Shown piece after piece: positions 23,570 to 36,573 of a stretch of DNA of 64,000 bases. Origin of the DNA: Myripristis murdjan. Lineage: Eukaryota; Chordata; Actinopteri; Holocentriformes; Holocentridae. Position numbers and translations under genes: made by a program. The stretch spans positions 18,643,485 to 18,707,484 of the forward strand of contig NC_043996.1 of NCBI RefSeq assembly GCF_902150065.1, given 5' to 3'. A model generated the notes under the pieces. The model saw only the letters and a program-made list of their open reading frames with translations, did not search any database and was not told the DNA's origin. Each line of letters opens with the position of its first letter. The stretch's first letter is position 1.

Positions 23570-25388
23570 TCATGAACTGTGTTCCCCGGAGCTGATGTAT
23601 CCAATGGCTCTGTTGATGGTAATGGTGCGGACTTGGAAGCCTTTCAGCACTTTGCAGAGGTTGAGTCTCTCGTCGTAGGTGCGTTCACGGTCTGGAGTCA
23701 CCTTTGAAGAGACACACATTCAAGCTTGATGAGGATACACTTCATGTGGTCTATTACAAGAAGTGTATATCTGGAATATTCTGTTTGATGTTTGTAGATT
23801 TGAAATAATATTTCTTGCTTTAAGACTAGAGGGAACAACTTTAATTTGGCAAAACTGTCTACAAGTTTGAGCTCATTCTGACTTTAGTAATCTAATCTGT
23901 GTTAAGCAATCTCTTACCTGCTGTAAGGGAACATCCTTGGACAGAGTCCAGGCGAAGCAGTTCTGTTGACAACAAATTATACATTTTTATTAACATTTTT
24001 GGCATTCAGCTTGTGATCTCAAGGACATTTTGACCAGACATGTAGCTGTTGATGACTGTTGGGATTGAACATCACATTTACATGATTGTCTCTTTTCTTA
24101 CAGGATTTTCTCTTTTACTGCTAATCTACCCTTAAAATTTCAAATTCAGTGTATATTAAGCAAATTGTTCTCCTGTCCAGCTCAGACACTAATCAACATT
24201 AAAATGCTGCTTCCTTGTGGAAAAACGGCTATAGATGTGGAACCGAGATGATTGTGAGCCATATTACTTAAACCGTCCAAAATCCATAGCAAAGTACAAT
24301 TGTGTATCTTCTTGTAAGGAGTACGGCTTAAAATAAATTCATGGTGTCATACCTCCATGAGCTCTCGGAGGCTGAACAGAACAGTTGGACTGAGTAAACG
24401 CTCAGGATCTGGCTGTGCTGTTAGAAAGTTGTGGTAGTAAATGAGATCCTTCCCAATGTTTGTCAAACAAGAGTCCTAGGTGGAAAACAAATTCATACAT
24501 ATATTAATGCCCATAATGTCCATACATTTAACCAGGAAAAAAAACATTCAAGTGTTAGTAAATAAGTTTTAAAGACTGAAAATTACCGCCCTCCCCTCAT
24601 AGCTGTATGTAAACTTCCAATGCCAGGGAATGTTTTGTTGCTTTAAAAGATGTTCTTTGATTGACTATCTAAAAAGGAAGCTTCTGACAAACGAACAGGG
24701 AAACACCTCAGTGGCCAAAACTGCACATACCTGATCAAATTCTGATTCAGTAACTCCAGAGCATGCCGATATCTGTGGAAATTAAGTCACATTTTGGGTG
24801 AATTAAAAAGTACAATTATCAGTGTTCAACTGAAATATTTAAGAAGTTTTGGCATGAATTTGGATGCAAGTCTGGCTGAATTTCACAGGGATAAAGTATG
24901 CTTACCTTTGGTGCACATAGTGACGGTGTCCTGGTTTCCATGTTCAGCTCTACATTCTGCTCGGTGCATGTGAATCCATTGAACAGGTTGTTCTATGACA
25001 GGAAAAATAAATTTCCAATCAAAAAACTGCCAGAAGTTAAATGCAGCTTGATTCTGATAACGTGCTGACTGAAGAAAACAATCGAGCCATTTACTTTGAT
25101 ACTCTCCTACCTGTTTGAGGGTGTCAGTGATATTCCACAGAAGTGACTTTGCATAAAAAACACAAGAGTCTGTTATCGGCGTGTTATGCATCAGCGGCAC
25201 TGGTGATAAGTGGCCAACCTGCCACAGAGGGCAGGTGAGGACAAGGAGCAGCAGTGCTGGTGTGAAGTCTGGCAAAGAGAGACAAACACAGTTCCATATA
25301 ACAAGTTTCCAGTCTTAACTGTTTTGCTGCCAAAACAGTACATTGTCTTACAGCATGTATTATACTCACAGAGCTTGAGGTCAGCCAT
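23570..25388 (-). CDS. il12a: il12a, interleukin-12 alpha (p35)
   Basis: Exons (5' to 3'): 25370-25388, 25111-25268, 24906-24992, 24731-24772, 24353-24475, 23918-23962 and 23570-23701. Phases sum exactly to 201 residues plus TGA. p35 is a four-helix cytokine that pairs with p40 as IL-12, driving Th1 and NK responses (and with EBI3 as IL-35 in mammals). Seen: a signal peptide built across exons 1-2 (MADLKLYFTPALLLLVL), helix A region SCVFYAKSLLWNITDTLKQ with an N-glycosylation site, then FNGFTCTEQNVELN, LCAPK, ISACSG, CLTNIGKDLIYYHNFL, NCFAWTLSKD, and a final helix RLNLCKVLKGFQVRTITINR. The cysteine order and the motifs FTC, CLTNI and LC-VL-FQ-RT-TI-R match vertebrate p35. It sits beside schip1, as in human. 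The tiny first coding exon is supported by its GTGAGT donor and the signal peptide it completes. Confidence 0.92.
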
Positions 25389-25458
25389 GTTGGATAAGAG
25401 TGTTCAATGGAGTGTTTAATCCAGATTCCTTCGTGTCACTGACTGGCCTCTGGCATGT

Positions 25459-25466
25459 ATTATATA
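25459..25466 (-). promoter_or_regulatory. TATA box of il12a
   Basis: TATATAAT on the minus strand, about 75 bases upstream of the il12a ATG, which implies a short 5' UTR of roughly 40-45 bases. Confidence 0.65.
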
Positions 25467-28339
25467 GCCAAGCCTGTGCAGGGATTTTCCTCAGTGCACA
25501 ACAATCTTTTGACACCTATATTGAAAGTGATCCAGTCAAGGCTGTGTAATTTCCTGTTTGGGACAGCCATTTCTAAACGTGTTGGTGAAACTGGAATTAA
25601 CCTGAACATTGATGAGTAAAAGATCTTGACAATGACCCTATGGATAACACTGAGGCTGTCATGATGGTGATTATTTATGGGTGATATTTCCAAAGAGAGC
25701 AGGATGCCACAGGTTGTCAAATATAATTTGACCAATCTTGGCATCACAAATCAAGAGCTTTAAACTATATATCAAATACAGGACATACAAGTGATTAGAG
25801 AATATAATATGATTTCGAAAAAAAAAAAAAAAAAGGTTTAAATGACACACATTTAAAGGAATTAGAATATTATAGATTTGGCTTGAAAAAAAAAAATCAT
25901 TAGTTTTCAAATACTGATATAATCCTGCTGGAATTTTCATTTGTGATGTTTCCCAAGTAAATATCAAATTTTCATATGTGACGAAAACTATGCTCTTCAC
26001 ATTTTAAATTAAAACAGCCATCCTTTTGAACATACTAGAGTTATGTCAATCCATTGTACTAGGTATATAATTTTTTAGCCATTCCAATATTTAAAAATGA
26101 ATTTAATGGTCTTATTCATCTAATATTCATTCATTACCTTTATTTATTCAGGGGAAGCCAACTGGGAGTAAGCTCTCTTTTTTGCCCTAACAAATAAAAG
26201 CAACTTTAAAGACAGATATGAACAATTTTAAGAAATAATCTCTCTCTCTACATATATATTTATATAGAGAGAGATAGATTGATACACACACACACACACA
26301 CACACACAAATAAATATAGATATATGGATATAAACATGAAAATGTATGGTCACTGCTGGAGGTGATTGACGTAATTGATATGCATGTTTCAGATGTGTGC
26401 TAATCAGCCCATGAAAATTTTCCTCAGTACCTTTCTCTTGAAAAACCATAGCTGACAATCAGTGATTCTGGCCTTTAGTTTGTGGTTGTTTAACATTACA
26501 TTTTACGCTTCTGATGAAACCTTGTGAGATCAGTGTCACCAGAAGCTTTCAATCTGTGAATGAGAGGGGACTCGTTTTCCCATAGTGCATCATGACCTTC
26601 ATGAAACAGATTTCATCATGTATTATTTAAAATTAGTAGCTTTACAGTAGAAAACATAAAAATGTGCATTTCTCATGAAAAACCACCAAAAAACACACTG
26701 TTAACACACTTGAAACATTTATTATTTGATTTTTCCCCCCACAAATGTTATACAATACATTTATCAAGGAAGAGTACTTTACAATAGAAAAAAAGAAAGC
26801 CTAATGTAGAGAGTGTTAAATGACATTCTTAAAAAGCTGAGAATGAGTGAGAAAAAACTATTAAACACCAAACAACAAGGCATGTTTTTCATCCATTTAA
26901 TAAAGTCTTTTTTCCCATATATGTCCATAAATTCCATAAACCTTTTGAACAGATAAAATAGTAAAAGTTGTAGGCTATAACTTTTGAATCTATTGATACA
27001 TTTGTATTACATTTCTGAGGATTTCCCCCTTTCATGTGCATAAGTACATAGGATATAACAAGATTCACATTGCATGTTGTAGGGGCTGCCCATGAGGTAC
27101 ACACCAACACTGACATTTATCATGCCTCCCCTCGAGTTTGAACGTTGCCAGAATGTATTTTTTTCTGAACCCACAGCTTTTGATTGTGTTTATCACACAG
27201 ACAGAGAGAAGATCAATACATCCTGACAAAATGCAATTTTGGCTAAATTAAGCTCAAACTGATACCCAGTAAAGCTCTAAATACATAACATTAAAGCATG
27301 TGGAAATTGTGCAACAGCAGCTAATCAGTTACATCCATTTGTGTGTCTAAATGATCCATACAAGACCTTGCATGGTGCACTTGGTTGCAACATTTAAACA
27401 CCATTGTGAAGCTAAGCTGCAAATCTTGCACAGGTAAGTGTTCATAACTGTGTACTGCAACATCTCAAATAGCAGGAGTATATTATTGAGTTCTAACAGC
27501 TACAATGCAGTATACCCTTAGTGATAGGAAGAAGCATGGAGCTGATTGAACAGGGCAACCTACAGACAAACCAATAGCTCCTGGGATTATTATTGAGACT
27601 GTCATCAGGATACAAACTTTATAATTCATGGGCTCCCTTCTGTGTGGCCCTTCTATTATTTATCACCACTTTTACAGAGGCAAGTAACAGGGTTTCTTTC
27701 TCACCCAGCATACTTCTGTGTATGCAAGCATACCATGCTAGACCATAATGAGGAAAATCAGAGGTAGGGATGGAATTAAGTTGAGAGGATTCCCTATAAG
27801 TCTATTAAATATGGCATGGTCAGTTTCACTGTGGGTGGAGGTAAGAAGCCTGCATAAACCACGGCCATGACAAAAGCAGTGATCACTCAGCTTCTTCAAA
27901 AAAATATCCTGTTGTCCTGCTAAAATGACTATGTCCTCTGACAGCTTCCCGTAGTGTGTGAGTGTGTGTGTGTGTTTGTGTGTTAATATGATGTTTTAAT
28001 TCTCCAAAGACAGTACAGATGGAGTTTCATTGGTAACACCGGTGACAGTCAATGGAGTGCAAGGTTGAACGGAGAAAGTAAGGGGGGGGGCAGGCTGACA
28101 GACAGACAGGTTGTCTATTTGGAGACAGCTTTCTCTGCCAGGTGTCTTTGTTGAGTATGGGCGTGCCTGTCATGACGAAGATCAGTGTTAGATCAGTCAG
28201 AAAACAGGGCAGAAATCTCAAAATAGAGTTGCTGTTTTTTTTTTTTTTTTTTTTTACCAGAGTGAGATTTAGTTTGTGGGAGAAAAACAACTTGATTGAC
28301 TGGTAGATGACAGATGGGAGTGAAGAGTGAAGGGTGCTG
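25467..28339. other. Intergenic region between il12a and schip1
   Basis: AT-rich, with a CA tract at 26285-26307, a (T)n at about 28233-28255 and a possible old dispersed repeat near 26140-26200. It should include the schip1 3' UTR. No further exon is supported; I searched it for a more distal schip1 C-terminal exon (HAESQQ-type) and did not find one. Confidence 0.5.
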
Positions 28340-28966
28340 TCACCTGGTGAGGTCTTCTATGTCCACCAGCATGGCGTCCTGCTCCACATGGAGTTCATCC
28401 CTCATCAGCAGCAACTGCACCAGCTCTTCATTTAGACCTGCATCACAAACACATTCACAATATATCTCCTGCAGACAATGGATGCCATTAACTAGGTGTG
28501 TTGTGTATTGCTAAAAAGGGATTTTGGGGGCATTTTCACTCTGAAAAATAATTGAAAATGTCTATATGTTGAGTTTTGATTTACAACTGTGTTACAAATG
28601 TGTGTTTGTGTGTTCCACTCACTCTGTATCTGTGAGTGTAAGTCGTTGGTGATGACTTGCAGCTGGCCGAGACTCATGTCCCTCATGTCTCCTCTCCTCA
28701 GATTTCTCTTCATCAAGCCCTCGCTGATGTGGGGCAGATGGGGCAGCTGCACATGCATGCACACACACACACACACACAGAAGCACGCACGCATGCACAA
28801 AATGACAGTCAGCTGGAAGAATATATGAATTTTTAGAGTGCACAGCAAAAATTTTCTATCTTAAGAAGTCATTTAGCCTCATAATCAGTGTTGACATCTT
28901 GTTTTTCTTAAACCAACTGAAAAAAATATCTCATCCCACTGACAGTAGAATGTGTGTGTGTGTGTA

Positions 28967-28997
<31 letters not shown>

Positions 28998-31476
28998 CCT
29001 TAGCAGTAATTTAGAATTTTGCTTTTTTCATTTGTGCTCTTTTTATAACACGGTTTCAGGCATAAGGCATTTGATTCTAGCAAAGATCCACTGTGAGCCG
29101 ACCACTGATATAATGAGTGTAATAAAGTGAAACAGACACAGACAGATCAAGAGCCTTTGGGAGTTTTACAGTATATTTTCGATATTTTCTGTACTGTATT
29201 GTATTATATTTAATTTAATTTGTAATTTGAAAAGCTTGAAAAGTTTGACAATAGAATTGGCTGCCTCTCCCAAATTTAGGTTATAGTCGAGAAAAGAGGA
29301 GCTATGCTTGGTGGAGATCTGTACTCTACTGAGTCCACTCTTCTAGTTAACCTTGTATTAACAAAGACAAGAGTGTAATACTGAATGTAAAACTGCTAAA
29401 ATGGAGATTTTTTGCAGTCTTCTGTAAAGGTTCAAGAATATCCCTTACTCACACAAAGGGACAGATTTGGCACTAAGACTGTATATTCACCAGTTATAGG
29501 GATTTTCTCTTGGTCCTGGACACACACACACACACACCACACACACGATTATTCAACCCTGCGTGACCTTATCTATTTCCCTTATCTAGTCCCTTAGCTA
29601 ATTGTATTGTTTTGGATTCACTGTAACTGCAACTTACTGTCATTTACTCGTTTTCATTTTCACTTTGTTTTCCTGTTGTCTTTCCCCTTCACATGGTGTA
29701 AATATAGCTTTCATGATCCTAAATTGTTTCCTGGAATGATCATCTTACGGGAAATTGACTAAAATTTCACATTTTAAAAACAAGACCACAAACACAAACT
29801 TACACACAATTCTCACACTGTTATACAGTTCGTACTAACCAAATCGGCCACTGGTGAACGTCTGTGCAGCTGGATTTGCCTCTCCACCTCGACCTGCATG
29901 CGGGCCATGGGTCGTGCCAGAGCTAGAGCTACCCGGGCCTCTTCCTGGAGCCTCCGCTGGACCCTCCAGAACCCGCCGCAGTCATCTAACGGGTCCGAGT
30001 CCTCCTCTGCTGTGTCTCGGTCTGATAAAGACGAGCTCTGCTTACTCTGTAGAGGAGGTGGTTTATTGTATATAAATGACACAAAGGTTCAGTGCTGATT
30101 TGGTACAATGTGACATAAAATGTGATATATTAACCCATGTGGTTGCCACACTCCCGCGACCCTTGTGAGGATAAGCGGTTTAGAAGATGAATGAATGAAT
30201 GAATGAATGGTTGCCACACTTTGTTCTGAAAAGTGGACTGCACTGAAACACACAAAACCACACAAATGTACAAACACACACACACATGCAATTTAATGGT
30301 GTGTACCATGGGGGATAGCGGTGTATCCAGGCTGGTCTCTGTCCTGCTGTCCTCGGCATCACTGTCTTTGTCACTGCTACTGTCGTTGACAAAACACACC
30401 TGCAGGTTCACCCCAGTCTGCAGCCTGGCGGGGCAGGACGAATTAAAAGAGTTAGGAATGTGAGATACAAGAATCTAAGAGGACAAAAGGAAACCTTGCA
30501 GTGGTGATGGAGGCTGCCAATCAGCTCAACTGTGATTCACTTATATATCCGTGCTTATTGGCCAAAAGGGCCATGTCTTGTGACAACAGGTCTGCGCTCT
30601 GCTGACTGCCTTCTTGTGTTAAATTCGGAAATAGTGGGCTGCATTTCCACCTTGATGCTTTTTCCAATGCCTCTTTCAGATCTACGCAAAGGCCTAAACA
30701 GTCGGAGCTACGGTCCTGACGGTACTGACCACTCGTTCATGACTGCCTTCCAACATTCTCCTTCGGTCAAATAATTTTTGATTGGCACCCGTGAAAGAAT
30801 TTTTGAAAGTTTTAAAAGTTTTATTCTCTTCATTGATATCCACAAACATTAAGTCATTAAGTATTACCTAATCAAGTGTATATCATCTCATGAAAAGGGA
30901 ACAGTAAACCCACAACATGACATAATCACTTTGCTGCCGTTACATAGAAACCATGGAAAGTTAAACCTTTGCGAGGCATTTTGAAATGCTTGAAACACGC
31001 AACTTCATTCACTGAGTTCCAAAAGATGACACTTTGCGAGTCTCAGAGGAAACCAAGGCAACCCTAAATAAAGCTCTCCTGTCATTTAGAGGTGAGAACA
31101 GTTGCCCATACGTGATCTCACGAATGGATGGGATGGAATTTCCACCTATAGTAAGCCCCAGAGAGTGTACCTTCACCTAGTGAAGGTCATGTGACTCTAC
31201 TCCTTCCAATTAAAGCAACAGACTGATATCAGGGGTCACTTCTTCTTTCAGGAAGACTGGACCACAGTCTGACCAGCACTTCCTCAAACATAAGAGACAG
31301 AAGCAGGGTGGGACAGATCCCCATTGTTTTGATATAAACACCCCCTGTGAGGTTAAAATCAAAGTGCTACGCAGTTGCCTGAGGTTGATGCTGTCATGAA
31401 AACAGAGCAGAGACGTGGGAACTTGTTTTTCGAGTGGCTTTGGTTAACTGTTTGTTTAAGTGATGTAATGCAACTA

Positions 31477-31509
<33 letters not shown>

Positions 31510-32986
31510 GTGGGTGCATGTGCACACGTGAAAAAGACATGTGTGGAAGACCTCTATTACAAAATGTCACATACCAATTTTGTTTTAAAAAAATATATTG
31601 ATGTTCAAAATGTCCAACATAGAGATGACATATTTGTGTTATAATTTGGGAATACAATAGACCATTTACTATTCTTAAAAAAATTAAAATAAAATGCTTT
31701 CATAATAGCTTACGGCACATTCTTTTTTTTTTTTTTTTTTTTTTTCTTTTTCAAATGGTAGATATTTCATTTTGGTATGAAATCCCTCAAGTGTAAGCTA
31801 TCCCACTGTGACAGCTTTTTCCAGGGTATACCTGAGGTCACTGACACATTCAGTTTCCGACACTGAGCTAAATTTCTCAGCTACTTATCATGCAAGAGAC
31901 AATAACCACTATGCTGCCCCCACTGTGCCAACCACACCTATATTCACACTTCCTTGGTACACTGCTGATAGTGACTGACTGGCACAGTGTTCAGTCCCAG
32001 TGACGGCTGACTGTAAACAGTACTGTGGCTTTCCACAAACCTTCACTTTCATTAGTGGCACACACAGACACAAATACTCACTCATTCACTTATTTGCTCA
32101 CTGACCCAGACTACGTTAGACTCTCTGTGAAACCTGCGGCATGACTCATTGTTCCGAAGAGATGTCCAGAAAGGACCTTGTGACATTTTCTGTCATTTAC
32201 ACTTGACACCTCTGGGTCAGTAAACCAATTCAGTCCAATTTTTAAACATTCTGATGTGTTTCATTATTCAAGTTAGTTCAAAATAAGCTGCTGAATAGCG
32301 CCCTCCTCTGGCTGTCAAATGTTCAGATACCAAGCCTCAGGATGCCTGCTTAAATTTGCCTTCTTAACAGTGTGGACATTATTGAAGATACGGGAGAGCA
32401 GATCATCCCATATGAGACAATTAGACAACTTTCATCTACTAGAGCAAATGGAAACTGACTTTTTTTTTTTTTTTTTTTTTACAGCAACATCAAAATCTAT
32501 GTTTCACACAAACATATATACAAACATAAGAGGGTTATGCCACTATATTGCTCTCAACCAGTATAGATGGCCGATATTGACCTTTTTTTAAATAATAGAT
32601 ATTAGTCAGCCATTTGATGGAGGTTCCTCCCTGACCACAGCTACATAAAAACAATCTGTAAAGAAAGAAGGCCAAGATTTATTATATTTGTATATTTTAT
32701 TATTCATTAAAATGTCCATCAATGTTTTTTTTTTTTTTGTTTTTTGTTTTTTGTTTTGTTTTGGCAAATCAGTTCTTAATTTAATCTATCCCCCTGTCTT
32801 TTGTGTGAATGCTGTGGGCTAAAGGCTAAAATCTGACAGGAAAACTATAGAAAACTTGAAATTTGGGGGCCTGAAAAATGAACAGTCTTAGATGATTCAA
32901 TATTAATATAAAGTATCTGCTATTTGTAGCTTAAATGCAACAATGTGAGTATTGGCCTTCAAAAGCTCATACTGGTCAACCCTTTA

Positions 32987-33041
<55 letters not shown>

Positions 33042-34640
33042 CATACACATACACATGTGATCCAAACCCACCGGGAGGACGGGCCGTTCTTGCTGCAGCT
33101 GGTGTAAATGACTGGCTCGTCGTCATAGAAACTGCCAAGGGCAAGTTTCTGCCTGATGGACTCTCTCTCATTGCGCTGGGCCTGCCATACACAGAGAGGC
33201 ATACATGAATACAAAAAATATTGATAAATGTGCTATTGTTTCAAGCATCGCAATAGTAACACTGTCTCTGCTTAATAGAGACACATATATAAACAATCAT
33301 ACAGTATGTACAGGCTACATGGATATTTAAATGATACATAAATATTTGTGCAGAGATTATAACAAAGGCATTTCTGATTTATAGACTCATATCACATGAT
33401 AGAAATTCTGGTTCTGTTACCAGATCAAAGACATTTTTTCAGTTGGAGGTGGAAAGACAGATACTTGACACATGATACTTATGCGACTTATACATGTTTA
33501 ATATGATTGGTGTATACTGACTGTTGTCATATCACGAGAACCAAGAGAAATAAAGAGTTTGCCACAGCTGCATCAGACCGGTCAAGTGAAAAGGGGGACA
33601 GATTCTTAGGAAGAAGAACAAGAGGGAGGGAGGAGAAGGAATTAAGAAGAGCTGCTGGACAAAGAAAGCTTCACAGAATCTGAAAACAGGGACAAAGGTG
33701 GGATGGATTGTGTAGGAGAAGATGGATGGAACGAGGGAAGGGACAGTTTCGTGCGATCTGACTTCCTGCTGGAGGTGGAAAACAACGGCTGGCCGAATGA
33801 GCCATGAGATCAGGAGAGAACAACCAACGCCATAAGATGTATCACACAAACACAAATATACAAACCTATAAAGAAATTTCACAAACAGCAATCATATAAG
33901 AAAACATTCCCACTGGCTGTCTTAACCATTTTAAACAGTAGCAAAGAGTAAATAAATGAGCCATCAAGACCTTTTTTTTTTCATAGTCACAGGACTGTTG
34001 TGAGGTTATTCATTACATTTCTCCAGTTGTTCACTAGTCCATTAAAATTTCATCAACAAATAGCATCTTATCTATAAACTGATTAAAAATGCTGTGTCAT
34101 CCTGATGACAGTAAACAATGCCAAGTCATCCTGGCAAATTTGTGCTCTCATTTTGTTCCATTTGACTGGAATTTTCTCTCCTACCCCTCGATTCATTTCT
34201 GTTAGGTCAGGCATGATTTCTTCCTTTTGTCATCATCTATTTGTTGCCTTGTCCTAATTAAAATTCTCTTCCTTTTTTCTTCTTCCTCACTCTACCTCCC
34301 CCCCTCCTTCTCTGATCTTTAACATCATTTGTTATTGTCTCCTTCTTCGTCTCACCTTCCACTCCAAATATAGCTTCCTTTTTTCGTTTCATTTTGTCGA
34401 CTAAACATATTTCGTCTAGGTAGGCCATTTGAGCTGTGCGGGTTTGTTGTACATAAATTCTTCATCTTGGAGTCTTCACAGTATCTACCTCACTGCAGAG
34501 AGCCACTGAACAACACGTTGCTCCTGCACTACATGATTTTTCTATTTTGGCACCTCACTGGGGAGAGTATATTTATATTCCAGGACTGTGCCAAGTGCCC
34601 ACATTTCCCAAGGCAGCCTGCTCATTCAGTGCCTGTGACG

Positions 34641-34689
<49 letters not shown>

Positions 34690-36537
34690 TAACATACGAG
34701 TACACATGCACATACAATTACACTCTCTGATAGCCACTGAATACCAGCATACAAGAATATATGAGAAATGTACAAGCTCTAGGAAAAGAAGGACCACAGC
34801 TCTCAAAATAAATCCTCACTAAAATCTACAACTCATGATTCAGATAAGGCTCAAAACTGGAAACGTATCTCTCGAAAAGTCCAAACACATAAAACCAGTT
34901 CAATAAAAACTGGCACCCACCCACACACATGCACACTCTGTTTTCATGACGCATCATTAGATGAGGCTGTGACGTAAGCACTTAAATCACAACCGGCTGC
35001 CTCCACTCTCCAGCCCACGCTCTGTCTCCTGTCCCTCCACTACAGCAACTTGGGTGTCCTACTGACCAGTCAGACTGCCCCAACCCCCCATCCCCCCCCA
35101 ACCCATCCCCTCCATACACACACACACACACACACACAAACATACACACTATAACACAAATCATATTGTACTCACCCAAAACAAAGTATAGTGGAGCAAA
35201 AGCACATCATGATCAGTGTAAATGTATGAGAATACATTTTCACAAACTGTATCTGTGGAATGCTAATTACAAAAACAAACATAGTGCAATTATGCTAATG
35301 ATTATGATTATGATTATGACCATAACTATCATCATAAATACATCGCTTATATGTTCAGGAGGAAATGTTTTCTGTGCTAATGAAGCGGTGGAAAAACGCA
35401 GACATAACAAGGTAAAGCTCCCATCTGAACACACCCTCAAGCATAACAATTGCACTCATCCAGTATGGCTGATTCACCTACAGCAGCACACCTATGGCAG
35501 ACAACTACCATGCATAAATATGGTCATACATGTATGTGCCACACCTTAAAATAACACACACTTAGATGTACACAGATGAATCCACACACCTGGTAAACGC
35601 GTTTCTCCTGGTGCACCATTCTTCATCGCATCGTACAGACAGCCGCCCTGCCCTTCTCTACACTGCAGTGAAGCTAGACCCTGGAGACCCTCTCATATAC
35701 TGCAGCTACGTGCAGGAGAGGGAGGGTGGGAAAGAGGAGAGAAACAGGGAGGGGAGGAGAGAGCAGGGAAGAGTGGGAGGAGGGGGATGCAGGAGCAAGA
35801 GGAAGGAGTGGGAAGAGACAGACAAGGAGGAGGAGGGCGAGATGGAGGTGGGAGGGGAAAAAGGAGGGAGAGAGAGATAGAGAGAGAAACAGAGAGATTG
35901 TGTGGAGCTGATAGGTCTATGTGGGCACTCCGCGTTCAGCTTGGTGCTGCCGCTGCTTTCAAGATCTGTTATCCGTTCCTCCATCTTCCTCTCTCTGTCT
36001 CTCTCCCTTTCTCTCTCTTTCTCTCTCTCACCATGTTTCTTCCTCTATGTTTCATCAATTTATCTTCCCCTTAGTGAGAGAAAAATAATAGCTAGTAAAT
36101 AATTGAATCATGCTAAGAGGACATATACGTTATTGATAATCAGAGGTAGGGATATAGGCCTATAATCCATTTGGTGGGATAAAAGGCCTTGTTGAACATA
36201 ATCTGATGATAAATGAGACAGTAACACAGCAATACAGAGCCATTAGGAAGGCTGTGGCTGTGCAACAACAGCTCATCTAATAAATGTTCCAGCGAATAAA
36301 ATCAACTTCGCAGATCTGAGAAACCCTGACATGGAATACGCGTCTGTTTATTGGCCTGATACAGAGCAGTACAATTTTAATTGCATGTTATCTGTTTGTT
36401 TTGTCTCCTAAAGGAATCTCCCGCTCTCCCATTCCATATCAGAGATTCAAGTGTGATGAGCCGTAATAGAGAGCTAAGGCTCTGGGGCACTTGTCTACAC
36501 GTGCATGCAGAAAAAACAAATACACACATCTACAATT

Positions 36538-36573
<36 letters not shown>

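Noticed and set aside
35706-35984. Ser/Pro/Leu-rich frame in the purine block
   Set aside because: Low-complexity translation of a polypurine/polypyrimidine tract.
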